NCBI GenBank assembly: GCA_016702505.1
Contig: JADJDU010000004.1
Location: forward strand, 62,001-126,000
DNA from: Microthrixaceae bacterium
GTDB lineage: Bacteria; Actinomycetota; Acidimicrobiia; Acidimicrobiales; Iamiaceae
Reading direction: 5' to 3'
Length of the DNA stretch: 64,000 bases
Position 1 is the first letter of the stretch, and each line of letters begins with the position of its first letter. Positions 1-8,952 of the stretch are shown here, in pieces. A program made the position numbers and the translations under genes. Below the pieces are notes generated by a model that saw nothing but the letters and a program-made list of their open reading frames with translations, searched no databases and was not told where the DNA came from.

Positions 1-630
1 GACGCGGTCCACATACGCGGGGTCGTGGGTGGCAACCACGGTGGCGGCGCCGTCGGTGTGGACCTCATCCAGCAGTTCGAGCAGCACCGCCTTGCCTGGT
101 TGATCGAGCCCGACGAAGGGCTCGTCGACCAACAGGAGCGAGAACGGGCGGACCAACGCCAACACGATCGACGTCTTCTGGCGAAGTCCTCGACTGAACG
201 TGGCGGGCAGATCTTCGACACGGGCCGTCAGCCCCAGCCTCTCGCACAGACCTTCGGCATAGTCGTCCCAGCCGTCACCGCCGTGGAGGCGGGATACGTA
301 CTCGACGTGTTCGCGCAGGGACAGGTCGTCGTAGAGAACCGGGTCGTCGGGCAGATAGGACGTGGTGGCCCGTGCGTCGATGTCTCCCACCTCGAACCCC
401 GCCACCTCCAGGCTCCCCGCTGTCGGCTCCAACAGCCCGGCTGCCATCCGCAGGAGGGTGGACTTGCCCGAGCCGTTGTGGCCGATCAGTGCCACCGACT
501 CCCCCACCCCCACCGACAGGTCCAACGGCTGGAGTGCAACGACCCCGTCGTAGGTCTTGGTCAGCCCGGCCGCGGCCAGCGCCGGGGCAGCATCGACCAA
601 CTGAGGAGCGGCGCGTTTGTCGGCGGTCAT
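1..630 (-). CDS. ABC transporter ATP-binding protein (3' end cut by window edge)
   Basis: This is the nucleotide-binding subunit of an ABC transporter; it hydrolyses ATP to drive the adjacent membrane protein. It was read on the minus strand from an ATG at 630 and has 210 codons with no stop before the edge. Visible motifs are Walker A GHNGSGKST (residues 50-58), a degenerate signature FSRGLRQ (about 145-151, where LSGGQ is usual), Walker B LLLVDEP (165-171) and the H-loop THD (201-203). The D-loop GLDQ follows. The start lies 6 nt after the stop of the upstream permease gene, so the two are almost certainly one operon and one exporter. The substrate is unknown. The ABC call is firm; the exact subfamily (ABC-2-like exporter ATPase) is inferred. 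Confidence 0.93.
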   Translation of the reverse strand, partial: MTADKRAAPQLVDAAPALAAAGLTKTYDGVVALQPLDLSVGVGESVALIGHNGSGKSTLLRMAAGLLEPTAGSLEVAGFEVGDIDARATTSYLPDDPVLYDDLSLREHVEYVSRLHGGDGWDDYAEGLCERLGLTARVEDLPATFSRGLRQKTSIVLALVRPFSLLLVDEPFVGLDQPGKAVLLELLDEVHTDGAATVVATHDPAYVDRV

Positions 631-636
631 GGGGTT

Positions 637-2709
637 CTACTCCCTGATCTGAGATGTCGGGTCTGAGGGCAGTTCGGGCGATGAGCTAGCGGCCGTTCCA
701 CCAGATGAACCCGAACCCGGGTCAACGGGGTCAACGGGGTCAACGGGCAAGCCGCCAACCGAACCAGCCGTAGCGCTGGGATTCGGGCTAGCAGCGGGTT
801 CGCGGTCGCGGGCTCTTCCGATGGGCTTGGAACTGGTTCCGCCCTGGACTCCGACGGGCGCGGGTCCGACCGACTGCGAGGGCTTTCGCCGTGTGCCGGC
901 TGGTGGCGTGGAACCGGACCGCTTTCCGCTTCCCCTATCGGCACCACCGTTGTCGACAGCACCATGGTCGCCCTCGCCACCCCTGGACCCGTCGGACGGT
1001 TCAGCACCACCCGAGTCCACGCCCACCGACTCGCGCTCGGCGGCCTCACGCTCAGCCGCGGCGCGCTCCAACGCCTTGGTCGGCGATGCCTCCTCCATGG
1101 CCGTTCGGATCCACTCGTGGATGGGATCGTGGAACCGCACCCAGCCCGCCACAAGGACCGCCACCACCACCAGCGGCATCCCGCCCAAAGCCAAGGCCGG
1201 TACCAGGTCGTCACCGCGACCGAGCGCGGCCCGGGCCAGAAGCAATGGTGCGGTCCCCGCCACGGCCATCCCCGGTGGCCAGGCTGTGCGCATCACGGTG
1301 CGAGCACCGGCGATCTCGGGGGTGGACATGGACAACACGTCCACCGCGGAGGGGGCTCCTTGGATCGTGCTGACCACCGCGCCACATCCGGCCAACAGCC
1401 CAACGGCTAGGCCGCTCACCACCGCGGGAGCGAACTCCACCCGATCGCCGAAGGGCAGGGCGGCCACCACGCCAGCCACCAGGCCCGCCACCGCAGATAC
1501 GCCGTAAACCACTGGGAGGTGGCCCAAGAAGAGGTGACCCCGCTCCACCGGGAAACCGTCGGTTCGCCCCGGGTGGTCGACCTCTTGCCCCAGCGGCTCG
1601 ACCGCGTCGAGGGCGGCCACCCACAGGGCCAGGCCGGCGGCCACCACCAGCGGGGTCGTTCCAGCCCACACCCCGCGCAGCGCGAACCCGGCGACCACCG
1701 CTAGGCCGATAACCCGCACCAGGCGGGTGGCGGGCCAGCGGCACACGCTGCGCACACCCCGTCGCAGGATCGGCCAACGGGCCTGTCGGCGACTCCCCCG
1801 GATCCAAGGCTTGGCTCGCGGACGTTCCTGCGCCAACTGGCGGCGCAGGACCATCACGGTGCGAAGGTCCTGAAGGGTCACGGCAAAGCGAAGTTGGCCG
1901 ACCAACGCGGTCCTTCGTTCGGCCGCCTCCAGCGAGGTGGCCGCCACCCTCGCCACCCCGACCCCCACCAGGACCAGAGCCAATACCGGACCGACCAGCC
2001 CCAGCGGATCCGTGTCCAGCGGCCACACCCCCAGGGCGCCGATGACCGTGGTCGGCGCCATCGGCAACTTGCCGGCGACGTCACCCACCGACCACACCAC
2101 CAGGCCGAGGCCGAACGCGGTTGCGATCCAGCGCGGTAGACGGATCCCCGATGCCGTGAGCGCAGCCCCGAACCCCAAGGCCACCGTGACCGCCCCGAAG
2201 GCCGCACCGACCATCAACCACTCTGCCGGGTTGCCGGGAAGGCGACGAAGCGCCAGCTGCCCGGTCGCGGCGCCCACCCCGGCGCCTACGGCCACCAGGA
2301 AACGAACCTGGCGAAGGGCCGGACCGCGCAAGGCCACGGCCCGATCCACTGGAGCCAGGAGCACGTGGCGCACGTCGGCGCGCTCGAGAGCAAGAGGTCC
2401 ACCGCGACTACCCGATCGCAGCCCCACGAACAACGCCACCGCGGCCAGAAGCCCGAGGACGGCGGGCCCGTGGTCGCGCACCTGGTCGAGACTCGAACCT
2501 GAAACCTTCCCGTCGCCGACGAACCCCGACAGGAACACCAGCGCAACTACCGCCACCAGAGCGGTGACGTACACCTGGTACAGGGCATCGACCCAGTGGA
2601 TGGCCGCTACACGCTGGCGACGTCGGGCCTTGCGTAGGTCGCCGATGACCACGGCAGATTCGGCGGCTGTCAACGACACGTCGGTCGACGCTACCCAAGC
2701 GATGTCCAA
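637..2709 (-). CDS. ABC transporter permease-like membrane protein with long hydrophilic tail
   Basis: The product is about 690 residues. Roughly the first 510 hold many hydrophobic segments (for example VYVTALVAVVALVFLSGF near residue 50 and AVLGLLAAVALFVGL near 85). The last about 170 residues are a charged Ser/Pro/Gly/Glu-rich tail that includes three VDP repeats encoded by three 9-bp repeats near 721-745. The gene lies 6 nt upstream of the ABC ATPase, so it is read as the permease of that exporter. The fold resembles large actinobacterial ABC permeases of unknown substrate (DUF6297-like is my guess). The TTG start at 2709 is weak; an internal GTG is possible. The cytoplasmic tail is unusual and could bind a partner. 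Confidence 0.75.
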   Translation of the reverse strand: MDIAWVASTDVSLTAAESAVVIGDLRKARRRQRVAAIHWVDALYQVYVTALVAVVALVFLSGFVGDGKVSGSSLDQVRDHGPAVLGLLAAVALFVGLRSGSRGGPLALERADVRHVLLAPVDRAVALRGPALRQVRFLVAVGAGVGAATGQLALRRLPGNPAEWLMVGAAFGAVTVALGFGAALTASGIRLPRWIATAFGLGLVVWSVGDVAGKLPMAPTTVIGALGVWPLDTDPLGLVGPVLALVLVGVGVARVAATSLEAAERRTALVGQLRFAVTLQDLRTVMVLRRQLAQERPRAKPWIRGSRRQARWPILRRGVRSVCRWPATRLVRVIGLAVVAGFALRGVWAGTTPLVVAAGLALWVAALDAVEPLGQEVDHPGRTDGFPVERGHLFLGHLPVVYGVSAVAGLVAGVVAALPFGDRVEFAPAVVSGLAVGLLAGCGAVVSTIQGAPSAVDVLSMSTPEIAGARTVMRTAWPPGMAVAGTAPLLLARAALGRGDDLVPALALGGMPLVVVAVLVAGWVRFHDPIHEWIRTAMEEASPTKALERAAAEREAAERESVGVDSGGAEPSDGSRGGEGDHGAVDNGGADRGSGKRSGSTPPAGTRRKPSQSVGPAPVGVQGGTSSKPIGRARDREPAASPNPSATAGSVGGLPVDPVDPVDPGSGSSGGTAASSSPELPSDPTSQIRE

Positions 2710-2759
2710 GCCACGCGGTCAGCCCGCTACCCACTGGGGGTCCAAGAGATCGGTCCGGT

Positions 2760-2765
2760 TACGGT
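2760..2765 (+). promoter_or_regulatory. -10 box TACGGT, leaderless start of DLH gene
   Basis: TACGGT ends 6 nt before the ATG at 2772, and there is no Shine-Dalgarno sequence. It matches the actinobacterial TANNNT -10 element of leaderless genes. The same GGTTACGGTCCGG string occurs before the enoyl-CoA hydratase gene at 48702. Confidence 0.55.
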
Positions 2766-2771
2766 CCGGGG

Positions 2772-3596
2772 ATGGCCGACGACCCGATGGACGACTTCGA
2801 GACCACCACGTTCACCCATGGGGGCAAGACCCGCACGGTGTTCCGCATCGGCGAAGGCCCTGCGGTGATCGTCATGGCCGAGATGCCCGGCATCAGCCCC
2901 AAGGTGTTGGACTTCGCTCGCCGGGTGGCATCGATCGGGTGCACCGCCGTGGTTCCCCACCTGTTCGGGGCACCGGGGCGAGACCCGGTGCCCGACGGGA
3001 AGGCCACCGCCGCCGGCGCCGCCTACATGATTTCGTCGCTGGTGCCCTCCTGTGTGAGCCGGGAGTTCACGGTGTTCGCAACCGGCAAGTCGTCTCCGGT
3101 CATCACCTGGCTGCGGGCTCTGGCGGCCCACGAGCACGACCGCTGCGGTGGCCCAGGTGTCGGCGCGGTGGGAATGTGCTTCACCGGCGGCTTTGCCCTG
3201 GCCATGGCCGCCGACGACCGGATCTTGGCCCCAGTCCTGTCTCAGCCTTCGATGCCGGTGGCGCTCACCAGCTCCCAGAAGTGCTCGATCGACATCTCCC
3301 GCGGCGAGCTGGATGCGGTCAAGCACCGTTGTGCCAACGAGGGACTCGAGGTGATCGGGCTTCGGTTCCGCAGCGATCGACTGGTACCGGCCGAGAGGTT
3401 CGAGTTCCTGCGCCGAGAACTAGGTGACTCCTTCGTGGCCGTCGAACTCGAAGACGCCGACGCCAATCCCGACGCGGTCATGACCCCTCATTCGGTCCTC
3501 ACCGAGCACCTGATCGACGAACCCGGCACCGCCACCAGGGACGCTCTGGAGCTGGTCCTCAACTTGTTCCGAACCCGCCTCCTGACACCCTCCTGA
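2772..3596 (+). CDS. dienelactone hydrolase family protein
   Basis: This is an alpha/beta hydrolase of the dienelactone hydrolase (DLH) family with 274 residues, close to family length. The nucleophile elbow GMCFTGG (Cys136) is characteristic: DLH uses Cys where most hydrolases use Ser. The N-terminal half carries the usual strand and turn VIVMAEMPGISPKVLDFARR. The family cleaves lactones or small esters in the cytoplasm; the actual substrate cannot be told. No signal peptide is visible. It stands alone between an ABC exporter (divergent) and the GxGYxYP gene (convergent). The start is supported by a TANNNT box directly upstream. Confidence 0.88.
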   Translation: MADDPMDDFETTTFTHGGKTRTVFRIGEGPAVIVMAEMPGISPKVLDFARRVASIGCTAVVPHLFGAPGRDPVPDGKATAAGAAYMISSLVPSCVSREFTVFATGKSSPVITWLRALAAHEHDRCGGPGVGAVGMCFTGGFALAMAADDRILAPVLSQPSMPVALTSSQKCSIDISRGELDAVKHRCANEGLEVIGLRFRSDRLVPAERFEFLRRELGDSFVAVELEDADANPDAVMTPHSVLTEHLIDEPGTATRDALELVLNLFRTRLLTPS

Positions 3597-3633
3597 CCGG
3601 TCACCAAGGCCGCCCCACCGGGCCCGGCGGCTA

Positions 3634-6252
3634 CTAGCCGGTATAGGAGGGCGACGCCGGAAGGGCAGAGGCGGGACGGGCGGGGGCCGGCCGGTTCGAC
3701 GGCTGTTGTGGCGTCGACGGACCTGATGTGGTTCCCAGGCCACCATCTGGGTGTCTCGGGGTGGTCGTGGGTGGCACCCCCGACGTCGACGACGGCGCGC
3801 TGGTCGACGGGAGCGGACCGACCGCGGAGCTAGACGTAGTAGAGGACCCCATCGACGACGGAGTCGCTGGGGTCGACGGCTGGACCGACGACGACGGCGG
3901 CGCTGGATACAGCGGGGGGCGTGAGGTCGTGGTGGTTGCGGGCACGGCCGCGGCCGACACCAGCGTGTCGGCCAGTGGGGCCGACTCGGGCAGGCACGAC
4001 CATGGCGCGCTGGCGGTGCCGGTGACGCTGACGGCACCGAGGGAGACACCCACGGTCACGGCCAAGTCGAAGCTGGTGGCACCGGGCCGCAGCGTCGCCG
4101 TCCACGACTCGGGCCTACTGCCGGCGACGGCCTGCCAGTCGGCGGTGACGGTGTAGCCGGCGCTGGGAGAACGGGAATCGGTGCTGACCGAACCGAGGTC
4201 TACCTCCAGACCAGGCGGATCTTCGGTGGCCCACCGGGCCGACGCCGCCGGACCGGTGGATGACGCGACGGGTACTCCCTCGGCGTAGTTCCCGTCAGCC
4301 AAGGGAACTCGCAGCACCAGATTGTCGAAGGCGAGCTCGACCCAGGCGCTGGCCGCCAGTTCCTCGCCGTAGCTGGCCGCCACCACGGGGCGGACCCGGT
4401 CCTGGAGGATCCGTTCTGCCAACCCGGCCAGGTCCACGTTCGCGGTCAGCACGTGGTCGATGGTCCCACCCGCCTCCACCGCCGGGGAGGCCGTCGCCCG
4501 CACCGACAGGTCGACGGCGGTGGGCACCCGCTTGATCTCACCGGCGACGGTGTCGCTGATGAGGGCCAGGCCGCTTCTGGTCGGCTCGGCCGCGGGGAGG
4601 CACTCTCCCTGCTTGGGGTCGACGGTGGGATCGACCGGATCGGGCATGCATGCCGACGCCTCGGCTGGCGTCAGAAAGCGCACGCCGTCTGACTCCAGGG
4701 GCATAAGGGCGTCGACCAGACCGTCGAGCGAACTGGTCCAGATCGAAGCGGACACGAAGTTCACCAACGGACGGTCACCTGCCGGTCTGGCCAGGAGGGA
4801 GCGAAGCATGGCGGCCAGTTCGCCGGGTCCGTCGGCATAGGAGGCCCCCGAGGTGAACGCTGGCCTTCCGCCCGGGCTCCAGAACGCCTGGCCGACTCCG
4901 CTGCCGTTGCCGTACCCGATGAGAACCCCGTTGGGTGGGCCGTCACCAGCGGCGCCATCCAACGCCGTCCAGGACCCAGCCATGGGGGTTTCCAGGCCCC
5001 CGCCCAGCGACCAGAAGCTGGACATCTGGAGTTGGTCCATCAACGAGAACGAGTCACGGTAGAAGGCGGCCGGGTCGGGTAGGAGCGGAGGCGCGGCATA
5101 GCCGTACCCGATGATTCCGACCAGTTCGTCTCGCTCGCTGGCCTGATCGACGTAGGTGTCCCACACCGTGGGAGCGAGGATGGCCAGTTGCGGGCCGATC
5201 GACCAGCCCAGGGGAATGTCGCCCCGACGGGGACTCATCCACCCGCCGGGGCGCGAGTAGCGGCTCAGCGGAACGTTGAGGTTGTCTCCGTCGCTGATCG
5301 CCACGACCACGTTGAGCTGATCCGAGCTACAGGGGGCCACGCCGTCGAGCTCGGGGACCGCGGCCCGGGCCCGGGGTCGATCGGCGCCAACCGCGATGTG
5401 GAAGGAAAGGTTCCGGCTGGTATCGGTTGGGATCAGGAACTGACCGTTCACCGACAAGGTTGCCACCGCCGCGGCCTCTTCCTCCCCCGTGTCGGATAGG
5501 TACCCGTACACGGCATGACCCGGGGTCGACGCGGTGATGAGCGCGGATACCCGAGCCCAGTCTGGGGAGTTCGGCCTGGTGAATACAGTGGGAATGCCCT
5601 GCTGGGAGGTGAAGTCCCAGCTGGCGTCACCGGCTTCCATCACCGCTATCCCCTTGTAGGGCAATCGGTCTCGGTAGTCCCCGATCACCTCTTCGTAGGC
5701 CGCGGGTGCGTCGGGCCATCGGCCGCGCAGGTCGTCCAGGAGGCCCAGACCCCGGGCTTCCAGGCTCGGGACCAGGTCTGGGGTGGCGACCACCGCGCCG
5801 TCGGCGGCGGCGATGGTGGCGGCCGCGGTCATCGTCCACGGTTCGGACTCTGTGGCCAGCACGTAGCCCGACGCCTCGCCGGCGAATCGGTCGAGCACCT
5901 CGTTCACGGTGAGCGTGTCGACCACCGTGACCAGACCCCGGCTCTGGTACTCATCGATCCACCGCTGCGCGCCGCTGTCGCCAGGGTCCTTCAGGTACAG
6001 CTGAGCCGAACGACGGTTCACCAGGCCCTGCAACGTCCGCAGCATCATCCGTTCGGCCGTGCCCGACCCGGCCAGGTCGGCCACCCAGGTCGGACCGACC
6101 GACGGCCTAGTGGTCAGGAACCTCCCCTCGAGGTCATCTACCGCCGCTGCCATCGCCGGGCGGGTTCTGGACGCGCCTGTTCCGCTGCCGATCACCACCA
6201 GCGCGCCGACCACGGCCGCCAGGACCATGGCCACACGGGCTCCCCTGAGCAT
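3634..6252 (-). CDS. secreted GxGYxYP-family protein with Ser/Thr/Pro-rich tail ending in YTG
   Basis: This is a secreted protein of 872 residues. An N-terminal signal peptide (MLRGARVAMVLAAVVGALVV) precedes the mature start. Residues about 75-90 hold MLRTLQGLVNR, the hallmark of the GxGYxYP N-terminal region. Later come AISDGDNLN (about 305) and IGYGYAAP (about 365), matching the family's DGDN and GYxYP-like motifs. The family is a putative glycoside hydrolase, but its activity is unproven. After about residue 560 there is a beta-rich region without a recognised domain, then about 110 residues rich in Ser, Thr and Pro that end SPSYTG-stop. The last residues match those of the unrelated CocE protein at 39968-42904. 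The start is supported by TAGGGT 6 nt upstream of the ATG. Confidence 0.75.
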   Translation of the reverse strand: MLRGARVAMVLAAVVGALVVIGSGTGASRTRPAMAAAVDDLEGRFLTTRPSVGPTWVADLAGSGTAERMMLRTLQGLVNRRSAQLYLKDPGDSGAQRWIDEYQSRGLVTVVDTLTVNEVLDRFAGEASGYVLATESEPWTMTAAATIAAADGAVVATPDLVPSLEARGLGLLDDLRGRWPDAPAAYEEVIGDYRDRLPYKGIAVMEAGDASWDFTSQQGIPTVFTRPNSPDWARVSALITASTPGHAVYGYLSDTGEEEAAAVATLSVNGQFLIPTDTSRNLSFHIAVGADRPRARAAVPELDGVAPCSSDQLNVVVAISDGDNLNVPLSRYSRPGGWMSPRRGDIPLGWSIGPQLAILAPTVWDTYVDQASERDELVGIIGYGYAAPPLLPDPAAFYRDSFSLMDQLQMSSFWSLGGGLETPMAGSWTALDGAAGDGPPNGVLIGYGNGSGVGQAFWSPGGRPAFTSGASYADGPGELAAMLRSLLARPAGDRPLVNFVSASIWTSSLDGLVDALMPLESDGVRFLTPAEASACMPDPVDPTVDPKQGECLPAAEPTRSGLALISDTVAGEIKRVPTAVDLSVRATASPAVEAGGTIDHVLTANVDLAGLAERILQDRVRPVVAASYGEELAASAWVELAFDNLVLRVPLADGNYAEGVPVASSTGPAASARWATEDPPGLEVDLGSVSTDSRSPSAGYTVTADWQAVAGSRPESWTATLRPGATSFDLAVTVGVSLGAVSVTGTASAPWSCLPESAPLADTLVSAAAVPATTTTSRPPLYPAPPSSSVQPSTPATPSSMGSSTTSSSAVGPLPSTSAPSSTSGVPPTTTPRHPDGGLGTTSGPSTPQQPSNRPAPARPASALPASPSYTG

Positions 6253-6258
6253 CGGCGA

Positions 6259-6264
6259 ACCCTA
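6259..6264 (-). promoter_or_regulatory. -10 box TAGGGT, leaderless start of GxGYxYP gene
   Basis: TAGGGT on the minus strand ends 6 nt before the ATG at 6252. No Shine-Dalgarno sequence is present, so a leaderless transcript is likely. Confidence 0.5.
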
Positions 6265-6341
6265 CCCAGCACCTGTGACCGATTCTCGGGAAAGACCGCT
6301 CCGATGGGCGACCGGGCCGGCACGGGGGGCACAATGGGTTC

Positions 6342-6761
6342 ATGTTCACCGCCATCGACCACGTGGGTATCGCCGTCGCCGACCTCGACGAGGCTCTCGA
6401 CTTCTACGCCAAGAACTTCGACCTGCGATCGGTGCACGAGGAGGTGAACGAGGAGCAGGGTGTTCGTGAGGCCATGCTGGCGGTGGGTGACTCCGGTAGC
6501 TGCATTCAGCTCCTCGCCCCGCTGAAGGCCGACTCGCCCATCGGCAAGTTCTTGGAGCGCAGCGGTCCGGGCATCCAGCAGATGGCCTACCGGGTCGAAG
6601 ACATCGATGCCGTGTCGGCCACGTTGCGCGAGCGTGGTGTCCGCCTCCTCTACGAGGTGCCCAAGAACGGCACTGCCGGGTCCCGGGTGAACTTCATCCA
6701 CCCCAAAGACGCCGGCGGCGTCCTGGTCGAACTGGTCGAACCCGGTACCGACCACCACTGA
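6342..6761 (+). CDS. mce: methylmalonyl-CoA epimerase
   Basis: The enzyme interconverts (2R)- and (2S)-methylmalonyl-CoA in the cytoplasm, linking propionyl-CoA carboxylation or the ethylmalonyl-CoA pathway to methylmalonyl-CoA mutase. It is a 139-residue VOC-fold protein, normal for the family. AIDHVGIAV (His7 metal ligand), GPGIQQMAYRV and the C-terminal VLVELVEPG all match actinobacterial epimerases, which carry QQ where others carry HH. The string NEEQGVREAML is also typical. Neighbours are a second VOC protein and ccr, so a role in C4/C5 acyl-CoA metabolism is consistent. The ATG lies just after CACAATGGGTTC, possibly another leaderless start. Confidence 0.93.
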   Translation: MFTAIDHVGIAVADLDEALDFYAKNFDLRSVHEEVNEEQGVREAMLAVGDSGSCIQLLAPLKADSPIGKFLERSGPGIQQMAYRVEDIDAVSATLRERGVRLLYEVPKNGTAGSRVNFIHPKDAGGVLVELVEPGTDHH

Positions 6762-6817
6762 AAGGTGAGGCTCGCCGCCGAGCGAGCGCATCGGTGTTCG
6801 ATCAAAGAACCCCTGCT

Positions 6818-7306
6818 TCAGATTCCTTCGACGACCTGGATGATGGTGCCGTCGATGTCGTGGGGGTTGACGTAGGCCACTCGGGTTCCGGCCACACCGG
6901 GGTGGGTGACCTGGTCCACGACGTCGTAGCCCTCACGCTCCATCACCGCCACCGCATCGGACGCGTCGGCCACGCGAAGGCCGAGGTGGTGCAGGCCCGG
7001 GCCCCACTCTTCCAAGAACGCGGCCAGGTCGGCGTCGTCGTCCACCGGCGACACCAGGTGGAGCGCCACGTCGCCCAAGCGCAACACCGCCACCTCCACA
7101 CCCTCGTCGGCCACCACCTCGCGGGTCTCCACGGTCAGGCCGAACACGGTGCGGTACTGCTCCAGAGCACCACCCAGATCGGCCACCGCCACGGCGATGT
7201 GGTCGAGGCCGATCACGTCGACGCTGGCCCCCGGCGCTCCCGGCTGAGACTCCTCCCCCTTCAGCTCTTCGGCCTCCTCGAAGGGGTTCTTGGCGGTCAG
7301 ACCCAT
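6818..7306 (-). CDS. VOC-family protein related to methylmalonyl-CoA epimerase
   Basis: This is a second epimerase-like VOC protein of 162 residues. It has IGLDHIAVAV, a GPGLHHLGLRV segment (with the HH pair of non-actinobacterial epimerases) and a C-terminal TIIQVVEG. The last metal-ligand position appears to be Gln where epimerases have Glu (LVELVE), so activity may differ. The start was taken at the ATG at 7306 because GGGAG sits 7 nt upstream; the frame is open further up to 7351. A hydrophilic N-terminal extension NPFEEAEELKGEE precedes the domain. It is probably an ethylmalonyl- or methylmalonyl-CoA epimerase paralogue, inferred from its position next to ccr. Confidence 0.8.
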   Translation of the reverse strand: MGLTAKNPFEEAEELKGEESQPGAPGASVDVIGLDHIAVAVADLGGALEQYRTVFGLTVETREVVADEGVEVAVLRLGDVALHLVSPVDDDADLAAFLEEWGPGLHHLGLRVADASDAVAVMEREGYDVVDQVTHPGVAGTRVAYVNPHDIDGTIIQVVEGI

Positions 7307-7515
7307 GCGTGTCTCCCTGCGTTGTGCGGCGGCCGCGGTCGTGGCGACCATGCGGTGACGCCTGCGGTGGATCGCAAGCCTGCCACGCCCGGGACGCGAA
7401 GGAACCCCAGCCCATCAGGCCGGGGTTCCTACGACGTTGTTCAGCTGGCGCTAGACCCAGACGGCCCCGATCAACCCCGAGGTTGTCGGTCGGGGCGTCG
7501 AGACGCCTCCTGCGA

Positions 7516-8857
7516 CTAGGCGCTGAAGCGCTGGAACAGGGTGATCTTGTCCTCGCCGACCTTGGCGCGGAACTCGGGGTCGTCGATGCCCAGGCCCTTC
7601 TCGGGGGCCAGGCACAGCACGCCGGCCTTGCCCTCGATCTGGTTCTGGTGCACGGCCAGGGCGGCCTCGCCGGTCTGCTCCAGGGAGAAGGTCTTGGACA
7701 ACAGCGGCTGGACCTTGCCCTCGCAGATGAGCTGGTTGGCGGCCCACGCCTCCTTGTAGTTGGCGAAGTGAGAGGAGACGATGCTCTTCAGCTTCATCCA
7801 CAGGTGGCGGTTGTCGTATTCGATCATGTAGCCGGAGGTGGCGGCGCAGGTGACGATCTTGCCACCGCGGGCCGCAGCGAACACCGAGGCTCCGAAGGTG
7901 GAACGACCGGGATGTTCGAACACCGTGTCGACGTCGCGGCCGATCAGGTTGCGAATGTCCTTGCCGAGGCGGCGCCACTCCTTCTCGTCCTGGGTGTGCT
8001 CGTCCTTCCAGAACTGGTAGCCGGCTTCCCGACGGTCGATGACGTGCTCGCAGCCCATCTCGCGGAGCAGGTTGGCCCGCTTCTCCGACGAGACCACACC
8101 CGACGGGGGTGCCGCCGCCGTTGAGCACGTACTGCACGGCGTAGCCGCCGATGCCGCCGGTGGCGCCCCAGATGAGCACGGCCTGGCCCTGCTTGAGGTC
8201 GCCGGCGTGCTTGCTGACGATCATGCGGTAGGAGGTGGAGTTGCACAGCGCGTTGCAGGCCGCCTCTTCCCATGTGAGGTGGGCGGGCTTGGGCATGAGC
8301 TGGTTGGCCTTCACCAACGTCAGGTCGGCCAGACCGCCGAAGTTGGTCTCGAAGCCCCAGATCCGCTGGTTGGCGGCGAGCATCGAGTCGTCGTGAGCCG
8401 ACGGGTCCTGGTCGTCGAGGTAGTTGCAGTGCAAGGTGACCTTGTCGCCCGGCTTCCAGTTGCGCACCGCCGAGCCGACCCGGACGACCACGCCGGAGGC
8501 GTCGGAACCCACCACGTGGTACGGCAGGGCGTGGCGGGCGCCCCAGACCGACTCCTTGCCCAGCCGGTCGAGGAACCCGAAGGTGGACAGCGGTTCGAAG
8601 ATGGACGTCCACACCGTGTTGAAGTTGATGGCCGACGCCATCACCGCCACGTATACCTCGTCGGGGGCCATTTCGGGCGTGGCCACCTCGCCCACGTGCA
8701 GCGACTGGCGCGGGTCCTTGTCTTCGGACGCCACCCCCTCCCACATGGTCTGCTCGTCTCGCTTGACGAAGGCCGCCCGGTAGGACTCCGGGATCGGGAG
8801 GTTGCCGATGTCGTCGCCGGACGCACCGGCCTGGATGGCGTCGAGGAAGGCCTGCAT
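7516..8857 (-). pseudogene. ccr: crotonyl-CoA carboxylase/reductase, one-base frameshift
   Basis: Ccr reductively carboxylates crotonyl-CoA to ethylmalonyl-CoA using NADPH and CO2, the signature step of the ethylmalonyl-CoA pathway. The first part (8857 down to about 8100) encodes TMWEGVASEDKDPR, HCNYLDDQDPSAHDDS and IWGFETNFGGLADL, diagnostic for Ccr. The NAD(P)-binding WGATGGIGGYAVQ follows. After GGGTPVG the frame breaks: one extra G in the coding strand (CCC at 8099-8101, where CC would keep frame) moves the rest into another frame, which continues VVSSEKRANLLREMG to a stop at 7516. Repairing one base gives 446 residues, the normal length. Either an assembly error or a recent inactivation is possible; I favour error because both halves are otherwise intact. 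Confidence 0.9.
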
Positions 8858-8865
8858 GGCGGCGC

Positions 8866-8871
8866 ATCCTA
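8866..8871 (-). promoter_or_regulatory. -10 box TAGGAT upstream of ccr
   Basis: TAGGAT on the minus strand ends 8 nt before the ATG at 8857. It fits the leaderless pattern seen elsewhere in the window, although its AGGA could also act as a weak ribosome binding site. Confidence 0.4.
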
Positions 8872-8952
8872 GGAAAGCCGCGCCTGCCGACTCCCATCTG
8901 TGACACCCCGTCAGACCGGTAGCATCACCAGCCACCAGGACCGGGAGAACCG

